NCBI GenBank assembly: GCA_031271965.1
Contig: JAISUS010000002.1
Location: 19,789 to 83,788 of the forward strand
Length of the DNA: 64,000 nt
Source: Prevotella sp.
GTDB taxonomy: Bacteria; Bacteroidota; Bacteroidia; Bacteroidales; Dysgonomonadaceae
Reading direction: 5' to 3'
The notes under the pieces: generated by a model
Told to the model about the DNA's origin: nothing
Databases searched by the model: none
What the model saw: the letters and a program-made list of their open reading frames with translations, nothing else
Shown: piece after piece, positions 8,102 to 16,075 of the stretch
How the letters are laid out: each line of letters begins with the position of its first letter
Position numbering within the stretch: the first letter of the stretch is position 1
Program-made: the position numbers and the translations under genes

Positions 8102-10075
8102 ATGAGTAATATACTAGATCCAAAAAAAGATTCAAAAATACCTGAAGGGCCATTGGCGGAAAAATGGACCAGTTACAAGGCTCACCAGAAGTTGGTGAAT
8201 CCTGCCAACAAGAGACGTCTCGATATTATCGTGGTAGGAACAGGTCTTGCAGGAGCATCTGCCGCTGCATCTCTGGGAGAAATGGGATTCAATGTGTTGA
8301 ACTTCTGTATTCAGGATTCTCCTCGTCGTGCACACTCGATTGCTGCTCAGGGAGGTATAAATGCTGCAAAGAACTATCAAAACGACGGTGACTCGGTTTA
8401 CCGTTTATTCTATGATACAATTAAAGGTGGTGACTATCGTGCACGCGAAGCAAACGTACACCGTTTGGCTGAGGTCGCAAATAGCATCATCGACCAGTGT
8501 GTTGCACAAGGTGTTCCTTTCGCCCGCGAATATGGTGGCCTGCTTGACAACCGTTCGTTCGGTGGAGCTCAGGTTTCCCGTACTTTCTATGCTAAGGGAC
8601 AAACAGGGCAGCAGTTACTGTTAGGAGCTTACTCAGCCCTTAGCCGTCAGGTGAACAAAGGAAGTGTAAAGCTATACACTCGTTATGAAATGGTTGATGT
8701 AGTTCTTGTTAAGGACGACAAAGGTGAAGAGCGCGCCCGTGGTATTATTGGCCGCAACCTTGTAACAGGTAAATTGGAGCGTTTTGCTGCACATGCGGTA
8801 GTTATAGCAACCGGAGGATACGGAAATGCATTTTTCCTTTCAACTAACGCTATGGGATCGAACGGTTCGTCTGCTATACAGTGTTACAAAAAAGGAGCAT
8901 ATTTTGCAAACCCTTGTTTTGCTCAGATTCACCCTACATGTATTCCGGTACATGGCGAGTTCCAGTCGAAACTGACATTAATGTCCGAATCGCTTCGTAA
9001 CGACGGACGTATATGGGTGCCTAAGAAGAAAGAAGATGCGGAAGCAATTCGTGCAGGTAAATTGAAACCAACTCAAATAAAGGAAGAAGATAGAGATTAT
9101 TATCTGGAAAGACGTTATCCGGCTTTCGGTAACCTTGTTCCTCGCGACGTGGCTTCACGCGCAGCGAAAGAAAGATGTGACGCCGGTTTTGGTGTAGGAT
9201 CTACAGGTCTGGCCGTTTACCTTGATTTTGCAGATGCAATCAATCGTCTTGGTAAAAATGTAGTAGAAGCTAAATATGGTAACTTATTCCAGATGTATGA
9301 TAAGATCGTAGATGAGAATCCATACGAGACTCCGATGATGATTTATCCTGCTATCCACTACACAATGGGTGGCATCTGGGTTGACTACGAATTGATGACT
9401 TCCGTTAAGGGGCTATTTGCATTGGGCGAAGCCAACTTCTCTGATCATGGAGCTAACCGTCTGGGTGCATCGGCTTTGATGCAAGGATTGGCTGACGGAT
9501 ATTTCGTATTGCCATATACAATACAAAATTATCTTGCCGACCAGATTTCAGTTCCTCGTTTCAGTACAGATCTTCCTGAATTTGAAAAGGCAGAACTTGA
9601 GGTTAAAGAAAAAGTTGTCAAACTGATGAGTATAAAAGGTAGCCGTTCCGTGGATTCTATACATAAGCAACTTGGACATATTATGTGGGACAAGGTTGGT
9701 ATGGCACGTACTAAAGAATCTTTGGAAGAGGCTATTGAGGAATTGAAAGCTGTGAAAAAAGAATTCTGGTCTAACGTACGTATTCCGGGAGAAGCGTCAG
9801 ATCTGAATACAGAACTTGAAAAAGCATTGCGTTTAGCCGACTTTATTGAAATCGGACTATTGATGGCTTATGATGGTCTAAATCGCAATGAGTCTTGTGG
9901 TGGACACTTCCGCGAAGAATTCCAAACTCCAGAGGGTGAAGCTATGCGTGACGATGAGCATTATTCTTATGTTGCTTGTTGGAAGTATCAGGGTGATAAC
10001 GATGCTCCTGAACTTATAAAAGAACCTCTTGATTATGAGTTCGTAGTAAGACAACAAAGAAACTATAAAGCGTAA
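8102..10075 (+). CDS. sdhA: Succinate dehydrogenase/fumarate reductase flavoprotein subunit
   Basis: A protein of 657 residues. The FAD-binding start [14 protein letters not shown] (about 43-56) is followed by [14 protein letters not shown], which carries the His that covalently binds FAD in this family. Substrate-site motifs [10 protein letters not shown] and [18 protein letters not shown] are present in the C-terminal half. It interconverts succinate and fumarate at the cytoplasmic face. The length is that of the Bacteroidota/Wolinella-like subunit. It sits 6 bp before sdhB. Confidence 0.96.
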   Translation: MSNILDPKKDSKIPEGPLAEKWTSYKAHQKLVNPANKRRLDIIVVGTGLAGASAAASLGEMGFNVLNFCIQDSPRRAHSIAAQGGINAAKNYQNDGDSVYRLFYDTIKGGDYRAREANVHRLAEVANSIIDQCVAQGVPFAREYGGLLDNRSFGGAQVSRTFYAKGQTGQQLLLGAYSALSRQVNKGSVKLYTRYEMVDVVLVKDDKGEERARGIIGRNLVTGKLERFAAHAVVIATGGYGNAFFLSTNAMGSNGSSAIQCYKKGAYFANPCFAQIHPTCIPVHGEFQSKLTLMSESLRNDGRIWVPKKKEDAEAIRAGKLKPTQIKEEDRDYYLERRYPAFGNLVPRDVASRAAKERCDAGFGVGSTGLAVYLDFADAINRLGKNVVEAKYGNLFQMYDKIVDENPYETPMMIYPAIHYTMGGIWVDYELMTSVKGLFALGEANFSDHGANRLGASALMQGLADGYFVLPYTIQNYLADQISVPRFSTDLPEFEKAELEVKEKVVKLMSIKGSRSVDSIHKQLGHIMWDKVGMARTKESLEEAIEELKAVKKEFWSNVRIPGEASDLNTELEKALRLADFIEIGLLMAYDGLNRNESCGGHFREEFQTPEGEAMRDDEHYSYVACWKYQGDNDAPELIKEPLDYEFVVRQQRNYKA

Positions 10076-10081
10076 ACGACA

Positions 10082-10837
10082 ATGGAAAAACTAATCAATA
10101 TAACATTAAAAGTTTGGCGTCAAAAAGGTCCTCAGGTAAAAGGGGCTTTTGAGACACATAAGTTGGATGGCATTTCAACAGAAAGTTCATTCCTGGAAAT
10201 GCTTGATATCTTAAACGAAAATCTGATCAATGAGGGAAAAGAACCTGTAGTATTCGATCATGACTGCCGCGAAGGTATTTGCGGTATGTGTAGCTTATAC
10301 ATTAACGGGCATCCTCACGGGCCGGACGAAGATATTACAACATGTCAGCTGCATATGCGTAAATTCAAAGATGGTGAAACTATCACTATCGAGCCTTGGC
10401 GTTCTGCGGGATTTCCGGTTATTCGCGACTTGATGGTAGACCGTATGGCTTTTGATAAGATTATGCAGGCCGGAGGGTATGTCAGCGTAAATACTGGAGG
10501 TATACCTGATGCAAATGCAATACCTATTCCTAAAAAAGATGCAGATGAGGCTATGGATGCTGCGTCTTGTATTGGTTGTGGTGCTTGTGTTGCTGCATGT
10601 AAGAATGGTTCGGCTATGTTGTTCGTTTCTGCTAAGGTAAGCCAGTTAGCTCTTCTGCCTCAAGGACGTGTAGAAGCTGCTCGGCGTGCTAAAGCTATGG
10701 TTTCAAAAATGGATGAGCTTGGTTTTGGTAATTGTACAAATACACAAGCGTGCGAAGTGCAATGTCCTAAAAATGTATCTATTGCGAATATTGCCCGCAT
10801 GAATCGTGAATTCTTAAAGGCAAAAATAAAAGATTAA
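10082..10837 (+). CDS. sdhB: Succinate dehydrogenase/fumarate reductase iron-sulfur subunit
   Basis: A protein of 251 residues with all three cluster motifs: [11 protein letters not shown] (2Fe-2S, about 61-71), [14 protein letters not shown] (4Fe-4S) and [14 protein letters not shown] (3Fe-4S). It carries electrons between the FAD of SdhA and the hemes of SdhC. Last gene of the operon, followed directly by a strong terminator. Confidence 0.96.
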   Translation: MEKLINITLKVWRQKGPQVKGAFETHKLDGISTESSFLEMLDILNENLINEGKEPVVFDHDCREGICGMCSLYINGHPHGPDEDITTCQLHMRKFKDGETITIEPWRSAGFPVIRDLMVDRMAFDKIMQAGGYVSVNTGGIPDANAIPIPKKDADEAMDAASCIGCGACVAACKNGSAMLFVSAKVSQLALLPQGRVEAARRAKAMVSKMDELGFGNCTNTQACEVQCPKNVSIANIARMNREFLKAKIKD

Positions 10838-10857
10838 GTAAGCCCTTGATTTATATG

Positions 10858-10891
10858 GAAAGAGCGACAATAATATTATTGTCGCTCTTTC
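10858..10891. terminator. Rho-independent terminator after sdhCAB
   Basis: A perfect 34-nt palindrome (arms of 17, starting GAAAGAGCGACAATAAT) followed on the plus strand by T-rich sequence. It lies 20 bp after sdhB and faces the end of the minus-strand lipoprotein gene, so it can serve both directions. Confidence 0.85.
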
Positions 10892-10913
10892 ATTTTTATT
10901 CACAATGTTAGAT

Positions 10914-11876
10914 TTATTCAATCTTTTTGAAGAATCTTTTTATTTGATAAATATCCGTAGGTTTATCTTTATCTCTAAACTCATCATCATCTTTAAACCT
11001 TACAGTCTGTTTATTTGTCACGGGATCTGTATATGGTACTCGTTCTGTAATCCATAAAAACAGACCATCATCATTACCTTTGACCTCATAATTAAATAGA
11101 AGGTGGATGACATCGTCTACAATTATTACGGGCATGGGGCCTAAAATTATAGTCTCATTTTTATCAGCATAGTAGACTGATTTTTCCCCTACTTTTTGCC
11201 CTTGATTATTGTAGTAGAACTTGAATTTTGTAATATTCGGTTTGTCCAGCCAGGTTTCTGACATACCTTTATTTCTCAGGCCATTAACATATATGTCACA
11301 ATCATATAATTCCCATGTTCCTATATAGTCATCAAAATTGATTGTAACTTTAGGTACATTTGGGTGTGCGCCCGGAGCCGTTACTGTATTTCGTAAGCGT
11401 CTGATATCTGAGATCTTATATTCCCGACCTTCTATATTGATAGAATAACTGTAATCAACATACAGTAATCCTTCGTTTAGTTTTATATTTGTTATATTTT
11501 GTTTAGTTGTATATAATGTGTCTCTTCCATTAAATTCGGAAACAGTAAATACAACATGTCCATTGTCTATATCGTAAGTGCCCTGGTCTATAATATCTAG
11601 CATAGGGTTATAGTCGATGAATTTATATTTTCCGTTTTCTAAATAAAATTTTGTACGGAATCCATCCATTTCCGGATCGCGAAATCCCTCATAAGGAGTT
11701 TCGTTGATTCTTAAGTCTTTCCTTGAAAAGTATATTTCCCAAGTACCAATCAAATCATCTTTGGTAAAGGTTGTTGGTGTTGGTGGTATTATTATTTCAG
11801 GATCATCTATACCACCACCACAACTAAATGTAAATAGAAGGGATGAAATAAGAAGTATGTGTATAAGATATTTCAT
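10914..11876 (-). CDS. Lipoprotein with two lipocalin-like repeats
   Basis: A 320-residue protein from the ATG at 11876. A longer frame from 11990 is possible, but the 11876 start gives a clean signal peptide and lipobox (MKYLIHILLISSLLFTFSC). A linker rich in Pro/Thr follows. Two domains begin alike, LIGTWEIYF near residue 45 and YIGTWELYD near 185, the pattern of lipocalin-like proteins of Bacteroidota. Likely surface or periplasmic; ligand unknown. A TATATTTG promoter element lies at 11918-11925 on the same strand, which also argues for the short start. Confidence 0.6.
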   Translation of the reverse strand: MKYLIHILLISSLLFTFSCGGGIDDPEIIIPPTPTTFTKDDLIGTWEIYFSRKDLRINETPYEGFRDPEMDGFRTKFYLENGKYKFIDYNPMLDIIDQGTYDIDNGHVVFTVSEFNGRDTLYTTKQNITNIKLNEGLLYVDYSYSINIEGREYKISDIRRLRNTVTAPGAHPNVPKVTINFDDYIGTWELYDCDIYVNGLRNKGMSETWLDKPNITKFKFYYNNQGQKVGEKSVYYADKNETIILGPMPVIIVDDVIHLLFNYEVKGNDDGLFLWITERVPYTDPVTNKQTVRFKDDDEFRDKDKPTDIYQIKRFFKKIE

Positions 11877-11917
11877 ATTAAATGGGCGAATCGTTTTGTG
11901 TTTGTTGTATTTTGGTG

Positions 11918-11925
11918 CAAATATA
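11918..11925 (-). promoter_or_regulatory. -7 promoter element upstream of the lipoprotein gene
   Basis: Minus-strand TATATTTG matches TAnnTTTG. No clear -33 TTG lies at the right distance. The implied start of transcription near 11911 gives a ~35-nt leader to the ATG at 11876. Confidence 0.45.
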
Positions 11926-12014
11926 CAACAAATTATAAATGTGATTATTATAAATAATCCTCTTTTATTATTTGTTATATAGAAACGCAAAGTTATATGA
12001 AATATTGTGAAAAA

Positions 12015-12428
12015 CTATTTTAGCTGTCTTTTTAGTGATATTTTATAGTCATAATTATAATCTCTTGTCAGAAGAATCATTCTTTCATTTTTTAGAGAAA
12101 CAATTTCGTATGATATATGATGCGCTTTTCTTGTTTTGGCATTCCCGTTGATTAAATCATAATATACTACTGATATTATATTATTATCTAATGTATATTT
12201 ACCGGCTATATTGAATAGAATTATCCCATTGTAAATTTCTCCTAAATGGAATATCATATTCTCTCTAAATATATATGTGTAAGAGTGAGCCTCTATGTGA
12301 TTGGAATCTGACTTTAAGCTTATGTCTTCAACCCATCTGCCAACAATATCTTCTTTATTTATTATTCGGTTTTGAGAATATAAAGACAGATTACACAAGA
12401 GTAATATGATGCTTAGAAGTTTTTTCAT
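12015..12428 (-). CDS. Small secreted lipocalin-like protein
   Basis: A protein of 137 residues with a signal peptide (MKKLLSIILLLCNLSLYSQ). The mature part opens with DIVGRWVEDI, similar to the LIGTWE start of each repeat in the neighbouring lipoprotein, followed by short beta-strand-like segments. It looks like a single-domain relative of the two-domain protein next to it; this similarity is judged by eye. Ligand and role unknown. Confidence 0.5.
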   Translation of the reverse strand: MKKLLSIILLLCNLSLYSQNRIINKEDIVGRWVEDISLKSDSNHIEAHSYTYIFRENMIFHLGEIYNGIILFNIAGKYTLDNNIISVVYYDLINGNAKTRKAHHISYEIVSLKNERMILLTRDYNYDYKISLKRQLK

Positions 12429-12457
12429 TCTTGTTATATAGCCGAAAGAATCTATTT

Positions 12458-13114
12458 TTATATCATTTCTGCAATTTCGTTCGATTCATATACATGAAAG
12501 CCCACTGTGTTTTTTTGTGCTATCTGAAACATTGCATCAGCTACATCTTTTGATTTGATTGGCCTGTATTTTTTTAATTTTCCAATAAGAAAAATAGAGA
12601 GTCCTCTCATTATATATTCTCCTATCTTTTCTCCTAGTCTGAACTCTTTTCTGTTTCCAATTAATAGAGATGGGCGAAATATTGACGTAGACTGAAATGA
12701 TAATGTTCTTAGGCTTTCCTCACATCTTCCTTTTGTGCGCAAATAGAAGTTGTTCGATTGAGGGTTGGCGCCGATAGACGATATTATAGAAAATTGTTTT
12801 ACACCTTTTATAACAGCCGCCTTGGCAAATTGTATGGGGTAATGAAGATCTACTCTTTCAAAAGCCTCCTGGCTGCCTGCTTTTTTTATAGTGGTACCAA
12901 GACAGCAAAACATATCGTTGCCTTCTATCAGGTCTTGATATGATTCAGGTTTGTTGAAATCAACAATGTGTTGTATTAATTTAGGATGTGATAGTTTTGA
13001 TCTATTGCGGACAAAACAGATTACTTTGTCGTAAACATCACTGGAAATCAACTTTCGTAATAAGTGATAGCCTGTTAATCCTGTACTGCCTATTATAATT
13101 GCTGTTTTTGCCAT
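12458..13114 (-). CDS. NAD(P)-binding atypical short-chain dehydrogenase (HTATIP2-like)
   Basis: A Rossmann-fold protein of 218 residues. The dinucleotide loop IIGSTGLTGYHLLRKL is at 6-21, FCCLGTTIKKAGS near 70-82, and an SSIGANPQSNNFYLRTKG segment at about 112-129 replaces the classical Ser-Tyr-Lys arrangement with a Y-x-x-x-K-like YLRTKG. This matches the NAD(P)H-binding/HTATIP2-like group of atypical SDRs. Substrate unknown. It is 27 bp downstream of mutS2 and probably read with it. Confidence 0.75.
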   Translation of the reverse strand: MAKTAIIIGSTGLTGYHLLRKLISSDVYDKVICFVRNRSKLSHPKLIQHIVDFNKPESYQDLIEGNDMFCCLGTTIKKAGSQEAFERVDLHYPIQFAKAAVIKGVKQFSIISSIGANPQSNNFYLRTKGRCEESLRTLSFQSTSIFRPSLLIGNRKEFRLGEKIGEYIMRGLSIFLIGKLKKYRPIKSKDVADAMFQIAQKNTVGFHVYESNEIAEMI

Positions 13115-13141
13115 TTTTTGTCTATTTAGAGATTGACTTTT

Positions 13142-15607
13142 TTAGATGAGGTCGACAACGGTTATCCCTGTACCTCCGAATTGGACGTGCTCGTCTTGAA
13201 AATTTTGAACCCCCGAAGCTGTGCGCAAATAATCCCGGATGATTTGGCGCAATGCTCCAGTGCCTGTTCCATGCAATATGCGTACTCGTGACATACCAAC
13301 AAGCACAGCATCATCTATAAAGTACATGACAGCCTGTAGAGCCTCGTCCCCACGCATACCCCGGATATCAATGTCTTGTTTGAAATTAAGCTTTTTACTT
13401 CGCATATCATCGCTGACAGCGGCATTAACTAAGGTGCTTTTCTGATCCCGCTTAATTTGATTCCTACTCACATACTCTAAAGTTTCGAGTTTAACGGTCG
13501 ATTTTATCATACCGAATGCAACTGTTGCGCTCCCTTTCTGTATATCGAGAACCTGTCCTGAGGAGGACTGCCCTTTTATGCGAACATTGTCTCCGACAGA
13601 TATAACGGTGATACCCTTTTGCTCTTTTACTTGCTTGTCCTTCTGTTTCTTATTTTTCTCTTTGTCTTTTAGTTTTTGAATTTTCCGGGTGATTTTTTCA
13701 TCAGTCAGGTTTTCTTCTTGTTTCAACGATGACTTGAACTCACCAAGAGCCAGTCTTGCCTGTTTCGTCTTTTCTTTTTCGGCTTGAGATTCTTTAATTG
13801 TACGTATAGTATTTTCTATTTTAGCATTAGCCTCGGATAATATTCTTTCGGCTTCGGCTTTTGACTGGCGGATAATTTCTTTTCGTTGTTTTTCTATTTC
13901 CAACAGGTTAGTTTCGTAGTTTTCAGTTATTTCCTCCAGACGTTTTTCTTTCTGACGGACATTTTGCCGTTTTGTTTCCCAGTAACGTTTGTCGCGGACA
14001 ATATCTTGCAGATATTTATCCATGTTTATATAGTCACTGCCAACAATATCGGAGGCATCACTTATTACATCTTCGGGTAAACCTATTTTTCGTGCTATTT
14101 CTATTGCAAAAGAGCTTCCCGGATTCCCGATAGATAGAGTAAACAGAGGTTGCATAAGATGCCGGTCATAAAGCATAGCGCCGTTTATTACACCTTTATT
14201 CTCATTTGCGAAATGTTTTAGATTCTGGTAATGCGTGGTGATTACTCCGAATGTACCTTTCTCATTAAATCTTTTAAGCAATGACTCGGCTATGGCTCCA
14301 CCGATTTGAGGCTCTGTTCCACCGCCAAACTCATCTATAAGCAGGATTGTTTTGTTGTTACAGTTTCTGACAAAATGTTTCATATTGGTCAGATGTGAGC
14401 TATACGTACTCAAGTCGTTTTCGATAGATTGCTCGTCGCCGATATCGATAAATATATTATCAAATATTCCGACTATTGAGTTTTCGGCAAGTGGAATTGG
14501 GATGCCGCATTGTACCATGTACTGAAGTAGGCCGACTGTTTTTAGGCATACCGACTTTCCTCCCGCATTTGGCCCTGATATAATTAACAAACGGTTATCT
14601 TCTTCTAATTCAATATCAAGAGGGACTATTTGCTTATTTTGTTTTCGGTGCGAAATAAAGAGAAGCGGATGCTTTGCTCTGTACCATCTTATAAGCTGTT
14701 TGTTTTCGATGGATGGCTTAATAGCCTCGATATCTATGGCAAATGTAGCTTTCGCTCTTATGAAATCGATAGTAGCCAGAAATTCATAAGACTGGATGAT
14801 ATCCTGTACTAATGGACGTAAAGTGCCGGTAAAAGCAATCAGTATTTTTATTATCTCGCGTCGTTCTTCACTCTCCAGTTCACGTATGCGATTGTTTGCT
14901 TCTACCACCTCGGCAGGTTCTATAAAGACAGTTTTTCCCGATGCCGACTCGTCATGTACAATTCCTTTTATTTTACGTTTGAATGCAGGTGCGACAGGAA
15001 TAACCAGTCTGCCATCCCGCATCGTTGGTGTTACGTCTTTTTCTACCAGCCCTTCGTTCTGTGCTGCACGCAGGATCGTGTTCAGACTACGGGAGATACC
15101 GCCGGATACATGTGCTATTTCTTTTCGTATACGGCTCAATTCACCAGAAGCATTATCTTTTATTCTCCCAAATTTGTCAAGGATATTATCTATTCTACTA
15201 ATCAGTTGTGGAAATACAGTTACTTCTCCAGCCAATTTATATAGATACGGATAAGGGGTATTTTCTTCCTCTTCTTTCTTAAGAAAGCTGACTATTTCTT
15301 TTATTGTTTGCAGAGAACGTCTCAAATCGAATAAATCACTTTCGTCTATCCATGTTCCTTCTATTTTTATGCCTGCTAAAGATTGTCGGACATCCAGGAA
15401 ATAGTTGGTGGGAAAATCATCTTCTGCCTGTATAATTCTTATAAATTCTTCTGTTTGAGATAAGGATTCTGTTATAAATATATTATTGGAGGAAAAAGCC
15501 ATGCTTTCAACTCTCTCTTCGCCAAGGTTACTTAGGCATTTCGCTGCAAGTAATTGACGTATTTTGTCGAATCCTATTTTGAATTCAAAATTTTCAGGAT
15601 ATATCAC
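13142..15607 (-). CDS. mutS2: Endonuclease MutS2
   Basis: An 821-residue protein from a GTG at 15607. The ATPase core has GPNAGGKS (Walker A), IGDEQSIENDLSTYSSH and LLIDEFGGGTEP (Walker B), followed by a long Lys/Glu-rich coiled region and a C-terminal Smr nuclease domain with DIRGMRGDEAL and ILHGTGTGALR. MutS2 acts on recombination intermediates and on collided ribosomes in some bacteria; it is not the mismatch-repair MutS. The frame extends to a TTG at 15628, but a TATCTTTG promoter element covers that codon (15626-15633), so the GTG start, which gives the usual M-I-Y-P-x-N-F-E start, is preferred. Confidence 0.93.
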   Translation of the reverse strand: MIYPENFEFKIGFDKIRQLLAAKCLSNLGEERVESMAFSSNNIFITESLSQTEEFIRIIQAEDDFPTNYFLDVRQSLAGIKIEGTWIDESDLFDLRRSLQTIKEIVSFLKKEEEENTPYPYLYKLAGEVTVFPQLISRIDNILDKFGRIKDNASGELSRIRKEIAHVSGGISRSLNTILRAAQNEGLVEKDVTPTMRDGRLVIPVAPAFKRKIKGIVHDESASGKTVFIEPAEVVEANNRIRELESEERREIIKILIAFTGTLRPLVQDIIQSYEFLATIDFIRAKATFAIDIEAIKPSIENKQLIRWYRAKHPLLFISHRKQNKQIVPLDIELEEDNRLLIISGPNAGGKSVCLKTVGLLQYMVQCGIPIPLAENSIVGIFDNIFIDIGDEQSIENDLSTYSSHLTNMKHFVRNCNNKTILLIDEFGGGTEPQIGGAIAESLLKRFNEKGTFGVITTHYQNLKHFANENKGVINGAMLYDRHLMQPLFTLSIGNPGSSFAIEIARKIGLPEDVISDASDIVGSDYINMDKYLQDIVRDKRYWETKRQNVRQKEKRLEEITENYETNLLEIEKQRKEIIRQSKAEAERILSEANAKIENTIRTIKESQAEKEKTKQARLALGEFKSSLKQEENLTDEKITRKIQKLKDKEKNKKQKDKQVKEQKGITVISVGDNVRIKGQSSSGQVLDIQKGSATVAFGMIKSTVKLETLEYVSRNQIKRDQKSTLVNAAVSDDMRSKKLNFKQDIDIRGMRGDEALQAVMYFIDDAVLVGMSRVRILHGTGTGALRQIIRDYLRTASGVQNFQDEHVQFGGTGITVVDLI

Positions 15608-15625
15608 TATTATTATTTTAACATG

Positions 15626-15633
15626 CAAAGATA
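15626..15633 (-). promoter_or_regulatory. -7 promoter element of mutS2
   Basis: Minus-strand TATCTTTG matches TAnnTTTG. Transcription would begin near 15619, leaving a very short leader before the GTG at 15607. No good -33 element is visible. Confidence 0.5.
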
Positions 15634-15682
15634 ACCATTTCTTAAAATTATACTCTTATGATTTAAAACATTGCCGTATTTT

Positions 15683-15712
15683 TTTGATAAAAGAAAAATA
15701 TAACTAAATTTG
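15683..15712 (+). promoter_or_regulatory. Distal promoter upstream of feoAB
   Basis: TTTG at 15683-15686, 18 nt spacer, TAAATTTG at 15705-15712. It points toward feoAB, 360 bp away. The 447-bp interval 15629-16075 holds no convincing gene; an 18-codon ATG frame at 15771-15827 is the only short ORF just after this promoter and is unsupported. Confidence 0.5.
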
Positions 15713-16022
15713 CAGCGACTAGGGGAATTATTTGCCTTTTACAAACTATTTGGACTAGCATAAACTAAACATGAAATTATTATACTACTATCAAATAATC
15801 AAAAAAAATTGTATAGCAATGCATTAGAGAAGTGACTAAGGATTTATTGGGCATTTATTATCCTGCAATGACTTATATCTTTAAATTAACAAGTGTTTTT
15901 ATCTCAATAGTTTGCTTGGGAAAGTAGATATGTGGGTTTTGTCATTGATTGCTTCTCTTTGCATTGTTTTATAATATACCGGAATAAGGTAGGCTCCTTT
16001 TTATATTCATTCTAAATAAAGA

Positions 16023-16052
16023 TTGTTTTCTGATAAAAAATATGCATCTTTG
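16023..16052 (+). promoter_or_regulatory. Proximal promoter of feoAB
   Basis: TTG at 16023-16025, 19 nt spacer, CATCTTTG at 16045-16052 (one mismatch to TAnnTTTG). It would start transcription about 17 nt before the feoAB ATG. I see no clear Fur-box-like palindrome here. Confidence 0.5.
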
Positions 16053-16075
16053 TACTCCAATAATATAAATGAAAT

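Noticed and set aside
15771..15827. 18-codon frame in the feoAB leader
   Set aside because: Too short and without a clear ribosome site; mentioned only as a possible leader peptide.
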